Numbered from the stretch's first letter, positions 9,633 to 20,300 are shown. The stretch: DNA of 64,000 bases from Polymorphospora lycopeni (GCF_042237075.1 NZ_JBCGDC010000006.1:1-64000); one strand, 5' to 3'. Program-made: numbers and translations. The notes: a model not told the origin generated them from the letters alone.

Positions 9633-9973
9633 AAGCAAGCATTTCCTGGTGGGACCTGTCCGGGTCCGGCCAGACCATCGACTCCCTGCGCGTCTACCTG
9701 CGAGAAGAGGGCGTGCAGCCGTGGGAGCGGATCCACGGACTGCGTTTGAAGTTCTGGATCTCCGACCGGCAGGCCAACCGCTGGGGTGCGGTGACGCTGT
9801 GGGAGTCCACAGCTGACCTGACGGCGCCGATGCCCCCGAACCGGGCCACCGAACTCATCGGATACCCGCCGAATCACCGGATGGAGACCGACATCGAGGC
9901 CATCATCGAAGGTGTCCACTCCGGCGAGTTGCTCGACCGCGGCCTGGCCTTCGAGCCGGTGAAGAAGTCGTAG
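9629..9973 (+). CDS. Small YdhR/ABM-like protein in the phz operon
   Basis: This 114-residue protein is translationally coupled to phzE (ATGA at 9629) and to phzG (TAG overlapping GTG at 9973), so it is a true member of the operon. The middle, GLRLKFWISDRQANRWGAVTLWES, resembles the strand-turn-strand of the YdhR group of dimeric alpha/beta-barrel (ABM) proteins, which include small monooxygenase-like enzymes. No catalytic residue can be assigned. It is not one of the standard seven phz core proteins. It could assist an oxidation or tailoring step, or act as an accessory protein. Confidence 0.7.
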   Translation: MKASISWWDLSGSGQTIDSLRVYLREEGVQPWERIHGLRLKFWISDRQANRWGAVTLWESTADLTAPMPPNRATELIGYPPNHRMETDIEAIIEGVHSGELLDRGLAFEPVKKS

Positions 9974-10590
9974 TGAGCACATCCACCCACCCCCTGAGCA
10001 CCGATGAGTTCTCCACCCCGCCCGCCGAACCGATGGGCCTGCTCCGGGCCTGGTTCGACCGCGCGGTCGCGGACGGCGTCCGTGAGCCGGGTGCGCTGGC
10101 GCTGGCCTCCGCGGATGCCCGTGGCCACGCTTCCAACCGGATCGTGCAGGTCCTCAAGGTCCGCGACACGGGTCTGGTGTTCGCCACGCACGCCAACAGT
10201 CGCAAGGGCCGGGACCTGGCCGAGAACGGCTGGGCCTCCGGCGTTTTCTACTGGCGCGAGGCCGGCCGCCAGGTGATCGTGACCGGTCCGGCCTATGCGT
10301 TGCCCAACGAGGAAGCTGATGCCTTGTGGGCCGCCCGGCCGGTCAGCACGCACCCGATGTCGGTGGCTTCACACCAGAGCGCACCCCTGTTGGACGAGGA
10401 CGAACTGAGGAGACGGGCCGAACAACTGGCCGGTGCTGGCTTGCCGCTGCCTCGCCCGGCCGCCTGGCTGGGTTACTTGCTCGAACCCGGATCGGTCGAG
10501 TTCTGGCAGGCCGACCCCGGCCGCCTGCACCAGAGGCTGCTGTACGAACGCGACGGAACGGGCTGGCGTACCGGCCGGCTGCAGCCCTGA
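9973..10590 (+). CDS. phzG: PhzG, FMN-dependent phenazine oxidase
   Basis: PhzG belongs to the pyridoxamine-5'-phosphate oxidase fold. It oxidises the reduced tricyclic intermediates formed after PhzF and PhzA/B towards phenazine-1-carboxylate or the dicarboxylate. The 205-residue sequence shows the family pattern: LASADARGHASNRIVQVLKV near residue 45, FATHANSRKGRDLAENGWAS (FMN phosphate region), FYWREAGRQVIVTG, and a C-terminal PGSVEFWQADPGRLHQRLLY block. It starts with GTG at 9973, overlapping the stop of the preceding ORF. Confidence 0.93.
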   Translation: MSTSTHPLSTDEFSTPPAEPMGLLRAWFDRAVADGVREPGALALASADARGHASNRIVQVLKVRDTGLVFATHANSRKGRDLAENGWASGVFYWREAGRQVIVTGPAYALPNEEADALWAARPVSTHPMSVASHQSAPLLDEDELRRRAEQLAGAGLPLPRPAAWLGYLLEPGSVEFWQADPGRLHQRLLYERDGTGWRTGRLQP

Positions 10591-10702
10591 CCGCGCCCGG
10601 GACAACGCACTGTCTACCGGCTCCAACTCCGGCTCCGACACCGAACGCCGGACGATAACCAGCACACCGATGCACGCAATCACGAGCCGAAGGGATCCAG
10701 AA

Positions 10703-11194
10703 TTGACGACGAACCACACCCAGTCCGAGGCGTTCGCCACCGACCTCGACCTGAGAGACCGCAACCGTGCCGTCGTCGCGGACTACATGAGCCGCAAGGG
10801 CGAGAACCGCTTGACGCGATACCTGCTCTTCACCGAGGACGGCAGCGCCGGCCTGTGGACTAGCGATACCGGCAAACCGGTCGCCTCCCAGGGCCACGAG
10901 AAACTCAAGGCGCACGGCGAATGGTCACTGCGGATGTTCCCCGACTGGGAATGGAAGAACGTGGAGATCTTCGACACGCAGGACCCCAACAGGTTCTGGG
11001 TCGAGTGTGACGGAGAAGGACAGATCCTTTATCCCGACTACCCGCCCGGCTACTACAGGAACCACTTCATCCATTCTTTCCTGCTCGAGAACGGAAAGAT
11101 CAAGCAGAACCGCGAGTTCATGAACCCGTTCCAGCAGTTGCGTGCACTGGGGATCGAGGTGCCAGTGATCAGGCGTGGCGGGATCCCTACCTGA
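10703..11194 (+). CDS. phzB: PhzB (PhzA/B family) phenazine condensation protein
   Basis: PhzA/B proteins are NTF2-fold dimers that promote condensation of two aminoketone molecules into the tricyclic phenazine scaffold. The 163-residue protein matches the family throughout: LRDRNRAVVADYMSRKGENR, GLWTSDTGKPV, WSLRMFPDWEWKNVEIF, NRFWVECDGEGQILYPDYPP and a C-terminus NREFMNPFQQLRALGIEVP ending in GGIPT. TTG 10703 is preferred, with AGGG 8 nt upstream, because it gives the usual family N-terminus; an in-frame ATG lies about 30 bp upstream. Only one phzA/B copy is present, as is usual outside Pseudomonas. Confidence 0.93.
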   Translation: MTTNHTQSEAFATDLDLRDRNRAVVADYMSRKGENRLTRYLLFTEDGSAGLWTSDTGKPVASQGHEKLKAHGEWSLRMFPDWEWKNVEIFDTQDPNRFWVECDGEGQILYPDYPPGYYRNHFIHSFLLENGKIKQNREFMNPFQQLRALGIEVPVIRRGGIPT

Positions 11195-11228
11195 AAGCTG
11201 CCCAATCACCTGCACAAGAAGTGAAGGC

Positions 11229-11366
11229 ATGTCGCCGTTCGGAATGGTCGACCCGGCGAAGAACACCGAACTGAGCGTCGCTGTCTTCGCCGGCATGCCG
11301 GTGGTACGCACCGGCCGCGGCAACACCGTAGGCAGGGCGTACCAGACCCTGTCCGACACCCACTGA
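11229..11366 (+). CDS. Possible 45-residue micro-ORF between phzB and phzF
   Basis: An open frame from ATG 11229 to 11366 encodes MSPFGMVDPAKNTELSVAVF and then AGMPVVRTGRGNTVGRAYQT before LSDTH and a stop. AGAAG lies about 8 nt upstream. It ends 19 bp before the phzF start. I recognise no family, and it may be non-coding sequence between phzB and phzF. Confidence 0.25.
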   Translation: MSPFGMVDPAKNTELSVAVFAGMPVVRTGRGNTVGRAYQTLSDTH

Positions 11367-11385
11367 CCTTCGAGAAGGGGGACCT

Positions 11386-12237
11386 ATGGGTACGTACGAG
11401 TATGTCGTGGCCGACGTCTTCACCGAAGTTCCGCTGGAAGGTAACCCGGTCGCGGTCTTCGTGGATCCCGCCGATCTCTCTCCCGAGCGCATGCAGCGGA
11501 TCGCGCAGGAGATGCACCTGTCGGAGACCGTTTTCGTCCTCCCGGCGGAAGACGACGGTGACGTGCGGGTCCGGATCTTCACCCCGGTGAACGAGCTGCC
11601 GTTCGCCGGGCATCCGACCCTGGGCACTGCCATTGTGCTCGGCGAGTCGAACCCGGCGCAGAGGATCCGGATGGAGACCGCCATGGGCACCGTGGCGTTC
11701 GATCTCGAGTGTGCCGGCGGCGGCCGGGCCGGCACGGCCAGCATGTGGCAACCCATCCCCACGTGGGAGCCCTACGACCGCGCGGACGAGTTGCTCGCCG
11801 GTCTCGGCCTGGCGGCGTCCGCCTGCACCCTGCCGGTGGAGGTCTACCGAAACGGGCCGCGACACGTGTTCGTCGGCCTGGGCAGCGTGGCCACGCTCTC
11901 CGCCGTGGAGCCAGACCAACGGACTCTCGCCAGGCTGCCCGACATGGCCGCCAACTGCTTCGCGGGATCGGGCACGCGATGGAGACTGCGGATGTTCTCG
12001 CCCGCCTATGGCGTGGTCGAGGACGCGGCCACCGGCTCGGCCGCCGGCTCGCTCGCGGTGCACCTGGCCCGGCACGGTCTGATCCCTTTCGGGGAATGGA
12101 TCGAGATCCGCCAGGGCGTCGAGATCGGCCGTCCTTCGACAATGCGGGCTCGGGCCACGGGAACGCCGGAACGGATCGAGTCGGTCCAGGTGGCGGGGTC
12201 CGCCGTCGTCGTCGCCCGGGGAACGCTGTACGCATAG
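11386..12237 (+). CDS. phzF: PhzF, trans-2,3-dihydro-3-hydroxyanthranilate isomerase
   Basis: PhzF isomerises 2,3-dihydro-3-hydroxyanthranilate to the reactive aminoketone that dimerises into the phenazine skeleton. The 283-residue protein has the family's diaminopimelate-epimerase-like double fold. It carries catalytic Glu47 in MHLSETVFV, the FTPVNELPFAGHPTLG motif, and the C-terminal GVVEDAATGSAAGSLAVHL motif with the conserved Asp. Start ATG 11386 has a strong ribosome site (GAAGGGGGACCT). It is the last gene before a hairpin terminator. Confidence 0.95.
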   Translation: MGTYEYVVADVFTEVPLEGNPVAVFVDPADLSPERMQRIAQEMHLSETVFVLPAEDDGDVRVRIFTPVNELPFAGHPTLGTAIVLGESNPAQRIRMETAMGTVAFDLECAGGGRAGTASMWQPIPTWEPYDRADELLAGLGLAASACTLPVEVYRNGPRHVFVGLGSVATLSAVEPDQRTLARLPDMAANCFAGSGTRWRLRMFSPAYGVVEDAATGSAAGSLAVHLARHGLIPFGEWIEIRQGVEIGRPSTMRARATGTPERIESVQVAGSAVVVARGTLYA

Positions 12238-12245
12238 CGCATTCC

Positions 12246-12268
12246 CCGCACCACGCTTCGTGGGGCGG
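12246..12268 (+). terminator. Hairpin after phzF
   Basis: CCGCACCACG (12246-12255) pairs with CGTGGGGCGG (12259-12268) with one mismatch and a 3-nt loop. It begins 9 bp after the phzF stop. It separates the phzC-F operon from the methyltransferase gene, which would then have its own promoter in 12269-12451. Confidence 0.6.
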
Positions 12269-12451
12269 ACGTAGTCCTACGACAATCGTCGTCCAACCAT
12301 GCACCCAGACAGTGTCACCAAGTGTTCACAAGCCCACAGTAGACCGTCGGATTACTTGCCGGATTCACCCCGGGCAAGTGAGACCCTTCCGCCGGCGATC
12401 GTCTTTGCGGTACAGTGACAAACGTTGATATCAGTCGGTTAGCGGGGCGGA

Positions 12452-13477
12452 ATGACAGTCGACTTGCAGGCCACTCGAGACGTAATCGAAATGATCACCG
12501 GCGGCTGGCGGGCACAGGCCCTCTACACCGCGGTCAAACTCGGATTGCCGGATCACATCAAGGCCGGCCGCACCACCCGCGGCGAACTGGCTAAATCAAC
12601 CGGGGCAAATGAAGAGGGCATTCACCGCCTGATGCGCCTTCTGGTGGCCATGGGCGTATTCGAGGGCAACGAGTCGACCGGTTACAGGAACACCGACGTG
12701 AGCGCAGCACTGCTCGACGGCCCTCAGTCCCTGCGCGGCATGTGCCTGCTCTACGGCGAGGAGTTCTATTCCGCCTGGGGGCACGCCCATAACGCGATAA
12801 GCACGGTCAGTTCGGGCTTCGAGGCCGCCTACGGCCGGCCGTTCTACGAATACCTCGGTGAGGACGCGGCCACCGCCCGGCGATTCCAGCACACCTTGAA
12901 CGCCGCAAGCATGTTCTTCCACCAGGTACCCGAGATCTTCGACTTCTCCGGCAAGATGGTCGTGGACGTGGGTGGCGGAGGCGGCCAACTGCTCGCCACG
13001 ATCCTCGGCGCCACACCGGATGCCAGGGGCACGCTCTTCGACCGCGAACACATGTTGCCCCAGGCGGGTGAGCACCTAGCGGCCGCCGTCGGACTCGACC
13101 GTGTCGAACTGGTCGGGGGCGACATGTTCACCGACGTCCCCCAGGGCGGAGACGTCTACATCCTCTGTCGCGTTCTGGCCGGCTGGGACGACGACGCGGT
13201 CGTCAAGGTCTTCGAGAAGTGCCGTCGCGCCATGGTCGACTCCTCGTCGCGACTGCTGCTCCTCGACCGTTTCGTCGACGATGAGGCCCCGACCGTGCTG
13301 CCCGCGCTGTGGGATCTGCACCTGTTGATGACCACCGGCGGCGGCCACCGCACCGTTGACCGGATCACCACGCTGCTGAACCGGGCCGGCCTGGAGATCG
13401 AACGGAGGGCCGAGCTGCCCATGGAGACGGTCGCCTTGATCGCGGCGCCACGCCCGGGGCTCCGGCAGAAGTCGTGA
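12452..13477 (+). CDS. PhzM-like SAM-dependent phenazine methyltransferase
   Basis: This 341-residue protein has the layout of acetylserotonin-O-methyltransferase-type enzymes: an N-terminal dimerisation/winged-helix part, then a SAM fold with VVDVGGGGGQL near residue 170. The C-terminal block LWDLHLLMTTGGGHRT...LPMET closely resembles what I recall of Pseudomonas PhzM, a phenazine-1-carboxylate N-methyltransferase. Where O-methyltransferases carry a catalytic His (typically LHDW), this protein has LAGW, with Ala243, which fits N-methylation. ATG 12452 follows GGGGCGG. No PhzS-like flavin monooxygenase is nearby. Confidence 0.85.
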   Translation: MTVDLQATRDVIEMITGGWRAQALYTAVKLGLPDHIKAGRTTRGELAKSTGANEEGIHRLMRLLVAMGVFEGNESTGYRNTDVSAALLDGPQSLRGMCLLYGEEFYSAWGHAHNAISTVSSGFEAAYGRPFYEYLGEDAATARRFQHTLNAASMFFHQVPEIFDFSGKMVVDVGGGGGQLLATILGATPDARGTLFDREHMLPQAGEHLAAAVGLDRVELVGGDMFTDVPQGGDVYILCRVLAGWDDDAVVKVFEKCRRAMVDSSSRLLLLDRFVDDEAPTVLPALWDLHLLMTTGGGHRTVDRITTLLNRAGLEIERRAELPMETVALIAAPRPGLRQKS

Positions 13478-13575
13478 CGGTGTACCCATGAACGGCAAGG
13501 CTGAGGTAGCCGCGGGTGCGGTGCCGGCCTCCGGTGCTGTATCAGCCCCCGATCCAGTTCAGGGCTCATCCCTGG

Positions 13576-13599
13576 CCCGGGCAGTGGTGACAGCCCGGG
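13576..13599. terminator. Possible bidirectional hairpin
   Basis: CCCGGGC (13576-13582) and GCCCGGG (13593-13599) form a 7-bp stem with a 10-nt loop. It lies between the convergent methyltransferase and SDR genes and could terminate either. There is no T tract. Confidence 0.35.
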
Positions 13600-13684
13600 A
13601 TGGGTAGCGGCCGAGGGTGGCGATGGAGTCGCGCCGACCACGAGGACCCGTGTGGCTTTTCGGGAGAGGTCGGGCGACCGGTGG

Positions 13685-14629
13685 TCAGGCCCTGACGAAG
13701 GACGTCCTGGTGAGCTGCTCGGACACCTGCCAGACGCGCTGGGCCTCCTCGCTGCTACGCAGCGGCGTGTACATCCGCTGCTCGGCCGGCGGACCGCCCA
13801 GGTTGCCAGGGCCGCTGGGCCCGTAGAGCACACCGGGCTTGGCATCCGGGTCGGTCGCGGCCATGAGCGCGGGCAACTTCGCGGTCTCGACGGTGCCCGC
13901 CAGGATGCCGCGAGCGGACATCGCCCGGATCAGGCGTATCGCGGGGGTGTCCTGGCTGCGGCCGAGCTCGGGGCGGGCTGCCAGGAGGCTGGTGGGGGCA
14001 ACCCCGGGGTGCGAGAGGTTGCTGGTGATGCCCCAACCGTGCGCCCTGCTGCGGCGGTCCAACTCCAGGCCGAACAACCCGAACGCGATCTTCGACTGGC
14101 TGTAGGCACGCATGCCGTCGTACGAACGTTCCCAGTTCAGATCGTCCCAGTTGATACGGCCACGACGCGCGGCGACACTGACCTGCGAGGTCACCCGGGC
14201 ACCGCCGGCGCGCAGCAGCGGGAGCAGCCGGGCGACCAGCGCGAAGTGGCCGAGGTGGTTGGTGCCGAACTGCAGTTCGAACCCGTCGGCCGTGGTCTGC
14301 CGGCTCGGCGGTCGCATCACGCCCGCGTTGTTGATCAAAATGTGGATCGGGCTGCCCTCCCCGCGAAGGGCGTCGGCCAGGGCCGCGACCGACTCCAGCG
14401 AGGACAGGTCGAGGCTGCGCAACGAGACCTTTGCCCCGGGCACGGCCTGCCGGACCGTGCTGATCGCGGCCTCGCCCTTGCGCGGATTGCGGACGGGCAG
14501 GATCACCTCGGCACCGGCCGCGGCCAGCCGTACGGCCATCCCCAGCCCCATCCCGTCGCTCGCGCCGGTGACGACGGCGCGCTTCCCCGACAGGCCGGGG
14601 AGGGTGATGTCGATCGGTTTACGTGGCAT
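13685..14629 (-). CDS. Short-chain dehydrogenase/reductase
   Basis: This is a classical-type SDR of 314 residues with a nucleotide-binding TGASDGMGLG motif about residue 20, NNAGVM about residue 105, and the catalytic YSQSK segment. It probably reduces or oxidises a carbonyl/alcohol with NAD(P)H in the cytoplasm; the substrate is unknown. Its C-terminal half (TETAKLPALMAATDP-like region, LYGPSGPGNLGGPP) is typical of the larger retinol-dehydrogenase-like SDRs of actinomycetes. ATG 14629 has GAGGGAGCAG upstream. It is convergent with the methyltransferase gene, so a role in phenazine tailoring is possible but unsupported. Confidence 0.88.
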   Translation of the reverse strand: MPRKPIDITLPGLSGKRAVVTGASDGMGLGMAVRLAAAGAEVILPVRNPRKGEAAISTVRQAVPGAKVSLRSLDLSSLESVAALADALRGEGSPIHILINNAGVMRPPSRQTTADGFELQFGTNHLGHFALVARLLPLLRAGGARVTSQVSVAARRGRINWDDLNWERSYDGMRAYSQSKIAFGLFGLELDRRSRAHGWGITSNLSHPGVAPTSLLAARPELGRSQDTPAIRLIRAMSARGILAGTVETAKLPALMAATDPDAKPGVLYGPSGPGNLGGPPAEQRMYTPLRSSEEAQRVWQVSEQLTRTSFVRA

Positions 14630-14777
14630 CGGCTCTGCTCCCTCTTCTGGATGTCCGGATCCCCGGGCTACCCGGTCGATCGTCGACCGGATGCGCCGCG
14701 GTAACCACGACCTCCCGATCACAGGCTCACCAGGTCACCCCACCCCCCGCCCTCAGGGGCACCTCCGTGGAATGTGA

Positions 14778-15480
14778 TCAGTTCCCTTTCACGCAGAACT
14801 CGTTGCCGTCCGGATCGGCCAGCACGACCGCGCCGTCCGCCCCCACCTCGAGCCGGGTGGCGCCGAGGGAGACCAGCCGGTCGACCTCCGCCTGCTGGTC
14901 GCCCTCAACCGGGGCGAGTTCGAAGCGCTGCCGGTTCCACGCCTCCTTCGGGGCCACGGGTGGGCCTCCCCACGCGACCTTCGTGCCGCCGTACGGTGAC
15001 TGGACCGCGGTCCTGGTCCTGGTCCCACACCAGCGGCCAGCCCAGTGCCTCGCTCCAGAAGAGGCCGACCTCCCGGGTGCCGTCGCAGGCGAGTTCTCCG
15101 AGCAGGCCGCATCCGGCGAGGAAGGCGTTGCCCGGCTCGATCACGCAGAACTCGTTGCCCTCGGGGTCGGCCAGGACGATGTGCCCCTCCTCGGGGCGCT
15201 GCCCGACGTCGACGTGGCCGGCGCCGAGCCCCAGCGCCGTCGCCACCATGCGCTCCTGGTCGGCGCGGCTGGCGCTGGTCAGGTGAAGATGCATGCGGTT
15301 CGACCCCACCGTCTCCGTGCGGCTCGGAACGAACCGGAGGCTGAGCTGGGTGTCGTCGCCGGGCAGCAGCGCACCATCCGCGTCCTCGACGACTCCCCGG
15401 CCGAGCATGCCGGCCCAGAACCGCGCCAGGCGAGTCGCGTCGTGCGCATCGAAGGTCACCGTCAAGAGGCGCGAGAACAT
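14778..15480 (-). pseudogene. VOC/glyoxalase-like two-domain protein, frameshifted
   Basis: From ATG 15480 the frame reads MFSRLLTVTFDAHDATRLAR and a full first VOC half ending DPEGNEFCVIEPG. It enters a second half, LFWSEALGWPLVWDQDQD, then loses frame. One frame over, the expected continuation appears: TAVQSPYGGTKVAWGGPPVA, ending LADPDGNEFCVKGN and a stop at 14778. The total is 703 nt, that is 234 codons plus one base, so a single extra base near 15005-15022 explains the break. It resembles actinobacterial bleomycin-resistance/glyoxalase-superfamily proteins. It may be a true pseudogene or a base-call error. Confidence 0.8.
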
Positions 15481-15731
15481 CACCGCACAGTAGACACGGG
15501 CCAGCCGGACGACAAGGCACCGAGCCGGCCGTCGAGACCCCCTCATGCCCAGAGTTCCAACTCACCGACAGTCCGTCTTCTTGCTGTCGTTCCCGGGCGG
15601 ACGGGCTGAAACCGCGTTGACAGCGATACCGGCGGGGACGCCTACTTACTGCCCAACGGCGCCGTCGCGCCGGCCCGGCGTCAGCCGCCAGGGCCGGCGG
15701 GCGGGCAATCGACGGCAGTGAAGGGCAAAGG

Positions 15732-16604
15732 ATGATGGCGGACCCGGGCATGGACGTGTTGACCTGGAAAGAGTTCGGCGAGGAACACCTCACCGCGCTG
15801 ACCGACCTGGCCGAGGCGTGCCTGGCCGTCGACGGTGGGCTGCCGCTGTTCACCGGTTCTGCGCTGCTGCGGGCCCGGCTGCTCCAGGCCCGTACCCTCG
15901 GCGCCTGGTACGACGGCGGCCTGATCGCGGCCGTGAGTGTCGGCACCGACCGGCAGCCGGCCACCAGCACCGGCCTGGTGCATCCGGCCTGGCGCGGGCA
16001 GGGCGTCGGTAGCCGGCTGCTGAGCTGGGCGGACGAGCAGGCCGGCGGCGCCGACCTGCTGTCGACCACCGAGTCGTGGAGTCCAGGGGCGGACGCCCTG
16101 TTCACGGCACGCGGCTTCGAGCGGACCTTCACCGAGTGGGTGCTACGGCACGAGCTCACCGCCCTGCCGGAGGTCACCCACCCCGACGGCGTGGCCACCG
16201 GGCCGGTGACGCTCGACTCGGAGCTGTTCGCGACCTACCGGGCGTCCTTCGCGGACCGGCCCGGATTCGTCGAGCCGGTGGCCGAGGAGTGGCTGGACGA
16301 GCTACGGGAGGACGACGCGTACCGGCCGGACCTGTCGCTGATCGCACGCGGTCCCGACGGCACGGCGGTCGGCTTCCTCAACGTCATCGACAACTGGATC
16401 GACCAGGTGGGCGTGGTTCCCGCCTGGCGGGGCCGGCGGGTCGGGGCCCACCTGGTGGCGATCGCGCTGCGGTCGCTGGCCGCCGACGGTACCCGGGAGG
16501 CGTGGCTCTGCGTCAACGACGACAACCCGGCCGCCGCCCTCTATCGACGGCTCGGCTTCCACGACGCCGGACGGCGCGCCCGTTACCTGCACCGCCGCGC
16601 CTGA
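15732..16604 (+). CDS. GNAT acetyltransferase with two tandem domains
   Basis: This 290-residue protein contains two GNAT folds. Each has the acetyl-CoA pyrophosphate loop: VHPAWRGQGVGSRLL about residue 80 and VVPAWRGRRVGAHLV about residue 225. The second domain ends with NDDNPAAALYRRLGFH, a common GNAT signature. The length and arrangement are like mycothiol synthase MshD, but I see no specific evidence for that activity, so the substrate is open. ATG 15732 is preceded by AAGGG. Confidence 0.85.
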   Translation: MMADPGMDVLTWKEFGEEHLTALTDLAEACLAVDGGLPLFTGSALLRARLLQARTLGAWYDGGLIAAVSVGTDRQPATSTGLVHPAWRGQGVGSRLLSWADEQAGGADLLSTTESWSPGADALFTARGFERTFTEWVLRHELTALPEVTHPDGVATGPVTLDSELFATYRASFADRPGFVEPVAEEWLDELREDDAYRPDLSLIARGPDGTAVGFLNVIDNWIDQVGVVPAWRGRRVGAHLVAIALRSLAADGTREAWLCVNDDNPAAALYRRLGFHDAGRRARYLHRRA

Positions 16605-16740
16605 CCGCCACCACCGGCCCCGGCCGGGGCGCTTCCTCCTGCGAAACCGCGCCGGCGTAGCTCCCGCGACCTCGCCAGGCCGGCGTCGCCCCTGGCGATT
16701 CAGCGAACCCATGCCCGGGCGAGCCCCGGGGGGTACGTGG

Positions 16741-16850
16741 NNNNNNNNNNNNNNNNNNNNNNNNNNNNNNNNNNNNNNNNNNNNNNNNNNNNNNNNNNNN
16801 NNNNNNNNNNNNNNNNNNNNNNNNNNNNNNNNNNNNNNNNNNNNNNNNNN
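16741..16850. other. Assembly gap (110 N)
   Basis: A run of N between the GNAT gene and the katG stop. The true length is unknown. Nothing can be annotated inside it. Confidence 0.99.
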
Positions 16851-16878
16851 CGACCGGGGCTCGTCGGGTGCGGTCGGA

Positions 16879-19155
<2,277 letters not shown>

Positions 19156-19177
19156 CTGTTTCCTTCCGACTGGCCGA

Positions 19178-19606
19178 TCACTGGGAGGTAGGTTCGGTCG
19201 CACAGTCGGGGCAGATGCCCCAGTAGACGACCTCCGCCTCGTCGACCGCGAAGCCTTGGTCGTCGGAGGCGGTGAGACAGGGGGCGTGGCCGACAGCGCA
19301 GTCGACGTCGGCGATCACGCCGCAGGAACGACACACGACGTGGTGGTGGTTGTCCCCCACCCGGGACTCGTACCGGGCGACCGCGCCGGCGGGCTGGATC
19401 CGCCGCACCAGACCGGCGTCGGTGAGCGCCCGCAGCACGTCGTAAACCGTCTGGTGGGAGACCGTGGGCTGCTCCGCACGGACCAGGGCGATCACCGTGT
19501 CGGTGTCGACGTGCGGGTGGTCGCGCAGCGCCGCGAGCACCGCCAACCGGGGCCGAGTCACGCGCAACGAGACCGCCCGCAGCTGAGCCTCGAAGTCGGA
19601 CGTCAT
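19178..19606 (-). CDS. furA: FurA-type peroxide/iron-responsive repressor
   Basis: Fur-family metalloregulator of 142 residues. The N-terminal winged helix includes LRVTRPRLAVLAAL and VSHQTVYDVLRALTDAGLV. The C-terminal metal-binding and dimerisation part has HHHVVCRSCGVIADVD and the second Cys pair GICPDC. Position directly upstream of katG marks it as the FurA/CatR type, which represses its own operon until peroxide oxidises it. ATG 19606 lies just downstream of a matching operator. Confidence 0.93.
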   Translation of the reverse strand: MTSDFEAQLRAVSLRVTRPRLAVLAALRDHPHVDTDTVIALVRAEQPTVSHQTVYDVLRALTDAGLVRRIQPAGAVARYESRVGDNHHHVVCRSCGVIADVDCAVGHAPCLTASDDQGFAVDEAEVVYWGICPDCATEPTSQ

Positions 19607-19623
19607 GCGGCAAACATAGCCCA

Positions 19624-19645
19624 CTCTTCTGGAGTCAATCAAGTT
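19624..19645 (-). promoter_or_regulatory. FurA operator upstream of furA-katG
   Basis: On the minus strand this reads CTTGATTGACTCCAGAAGAG. It closely resembles, from memory, the mycobacterial/streptomycete furA-katG operator (CTTGACT..TTCCAGAA). It lies about 20 bp before the furA start and should cover its promoter. Confidence 0.65.
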
Positions 19646-19916
19646 TTGCCGGTCTCGGTGCAGACATTTCCGGCGCGGGCCCCGACGCCCGGGTCGCGGC
19701 TGACCGGTGCCTCGGGGCCGCTACGGCCTCACCGGGCCACTCCAACCTCTCACAACCGCGCGCGACGCGCTCGCCAAGCGGTCGACCTCGGCGACGTCGG
19801 CGTACGGCGAACCCGAACCGGACACACCTCGCCAGCCGGTGAGGAACCGGCCAACATGACACCGAGGCACCTTGGCCGCAAGGACGCATGGACCGACGCT
19901 CCGATACGGTGAGCCG

Positions 19917-20300
19917 ATGCAGCGGCTCACCGAGGAGACGGTCCTGGCGGTCGGCAGGCTGACGTTGGCCGCAGCCGAACTTGAATATGTCCTCGCGCGG
20001 GTTGCCGCCGATCAGGCAGGCGACGATCCTGCCCCTCTCTTCGCCGCCCCCGGGGCGTCCCTGCTGGCCGCACGCGGCTCGGTCCGGTTCGCTTCCGCGG
20101 ACCACCACAACGAGTTCAGCAGGTTGCTCGACTCCGCAGAACTGTATCTGACGCAGAGCCAGCGAGCCGTTCGAGCTATGTGGTCGGAGCGCAGCCGGGT
20201 GGACGCGGTGACCATCGACGAGATCACTGGCCTTCTGCTGCGCTGCCGGGACCGGCTCCAGGCACTCGTCGACGAAGCGGTTCGCATGCCCATCGCATAG
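19917..20300 (+). CDS. Hypothetical helical protein
   Basis: This 127-residue protein is predicted to be mostly alpha-helical and acidic, with no signal peptide or membrane segment. It begins MQRLTEETVLAVGRLTLAAA and contains HHNEFSRLLDSAELYLTQSQ. I do not recognise a named family. Small proteins of this appearance are common in actinomycete genomes. ATG 19917 was chosen from an in-frame upstream ATG at 19872. The 19607-19916 stretch upstream otherwise holds only the furA operator. Confidence 0.6.
   Translation: MQRLTEETVLAVGRLTLAAAELEYVLARVAADQAGDDPAPLFAAPGASLLAARGSVRFASADHHNEFSRLLDSAELYLTQSQRAVRAMWSERSRVDAVTIDEITGLLLRCRDRLQALVDEAVRMPIA

Noticed and set aside
14789..16198. Long minus-strand open frame across the VOC gene
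   Set aside because: It is a different frame from the VOC protein and opposite to the GNAT gene; low-complexity Arg/Pro-rich translation.
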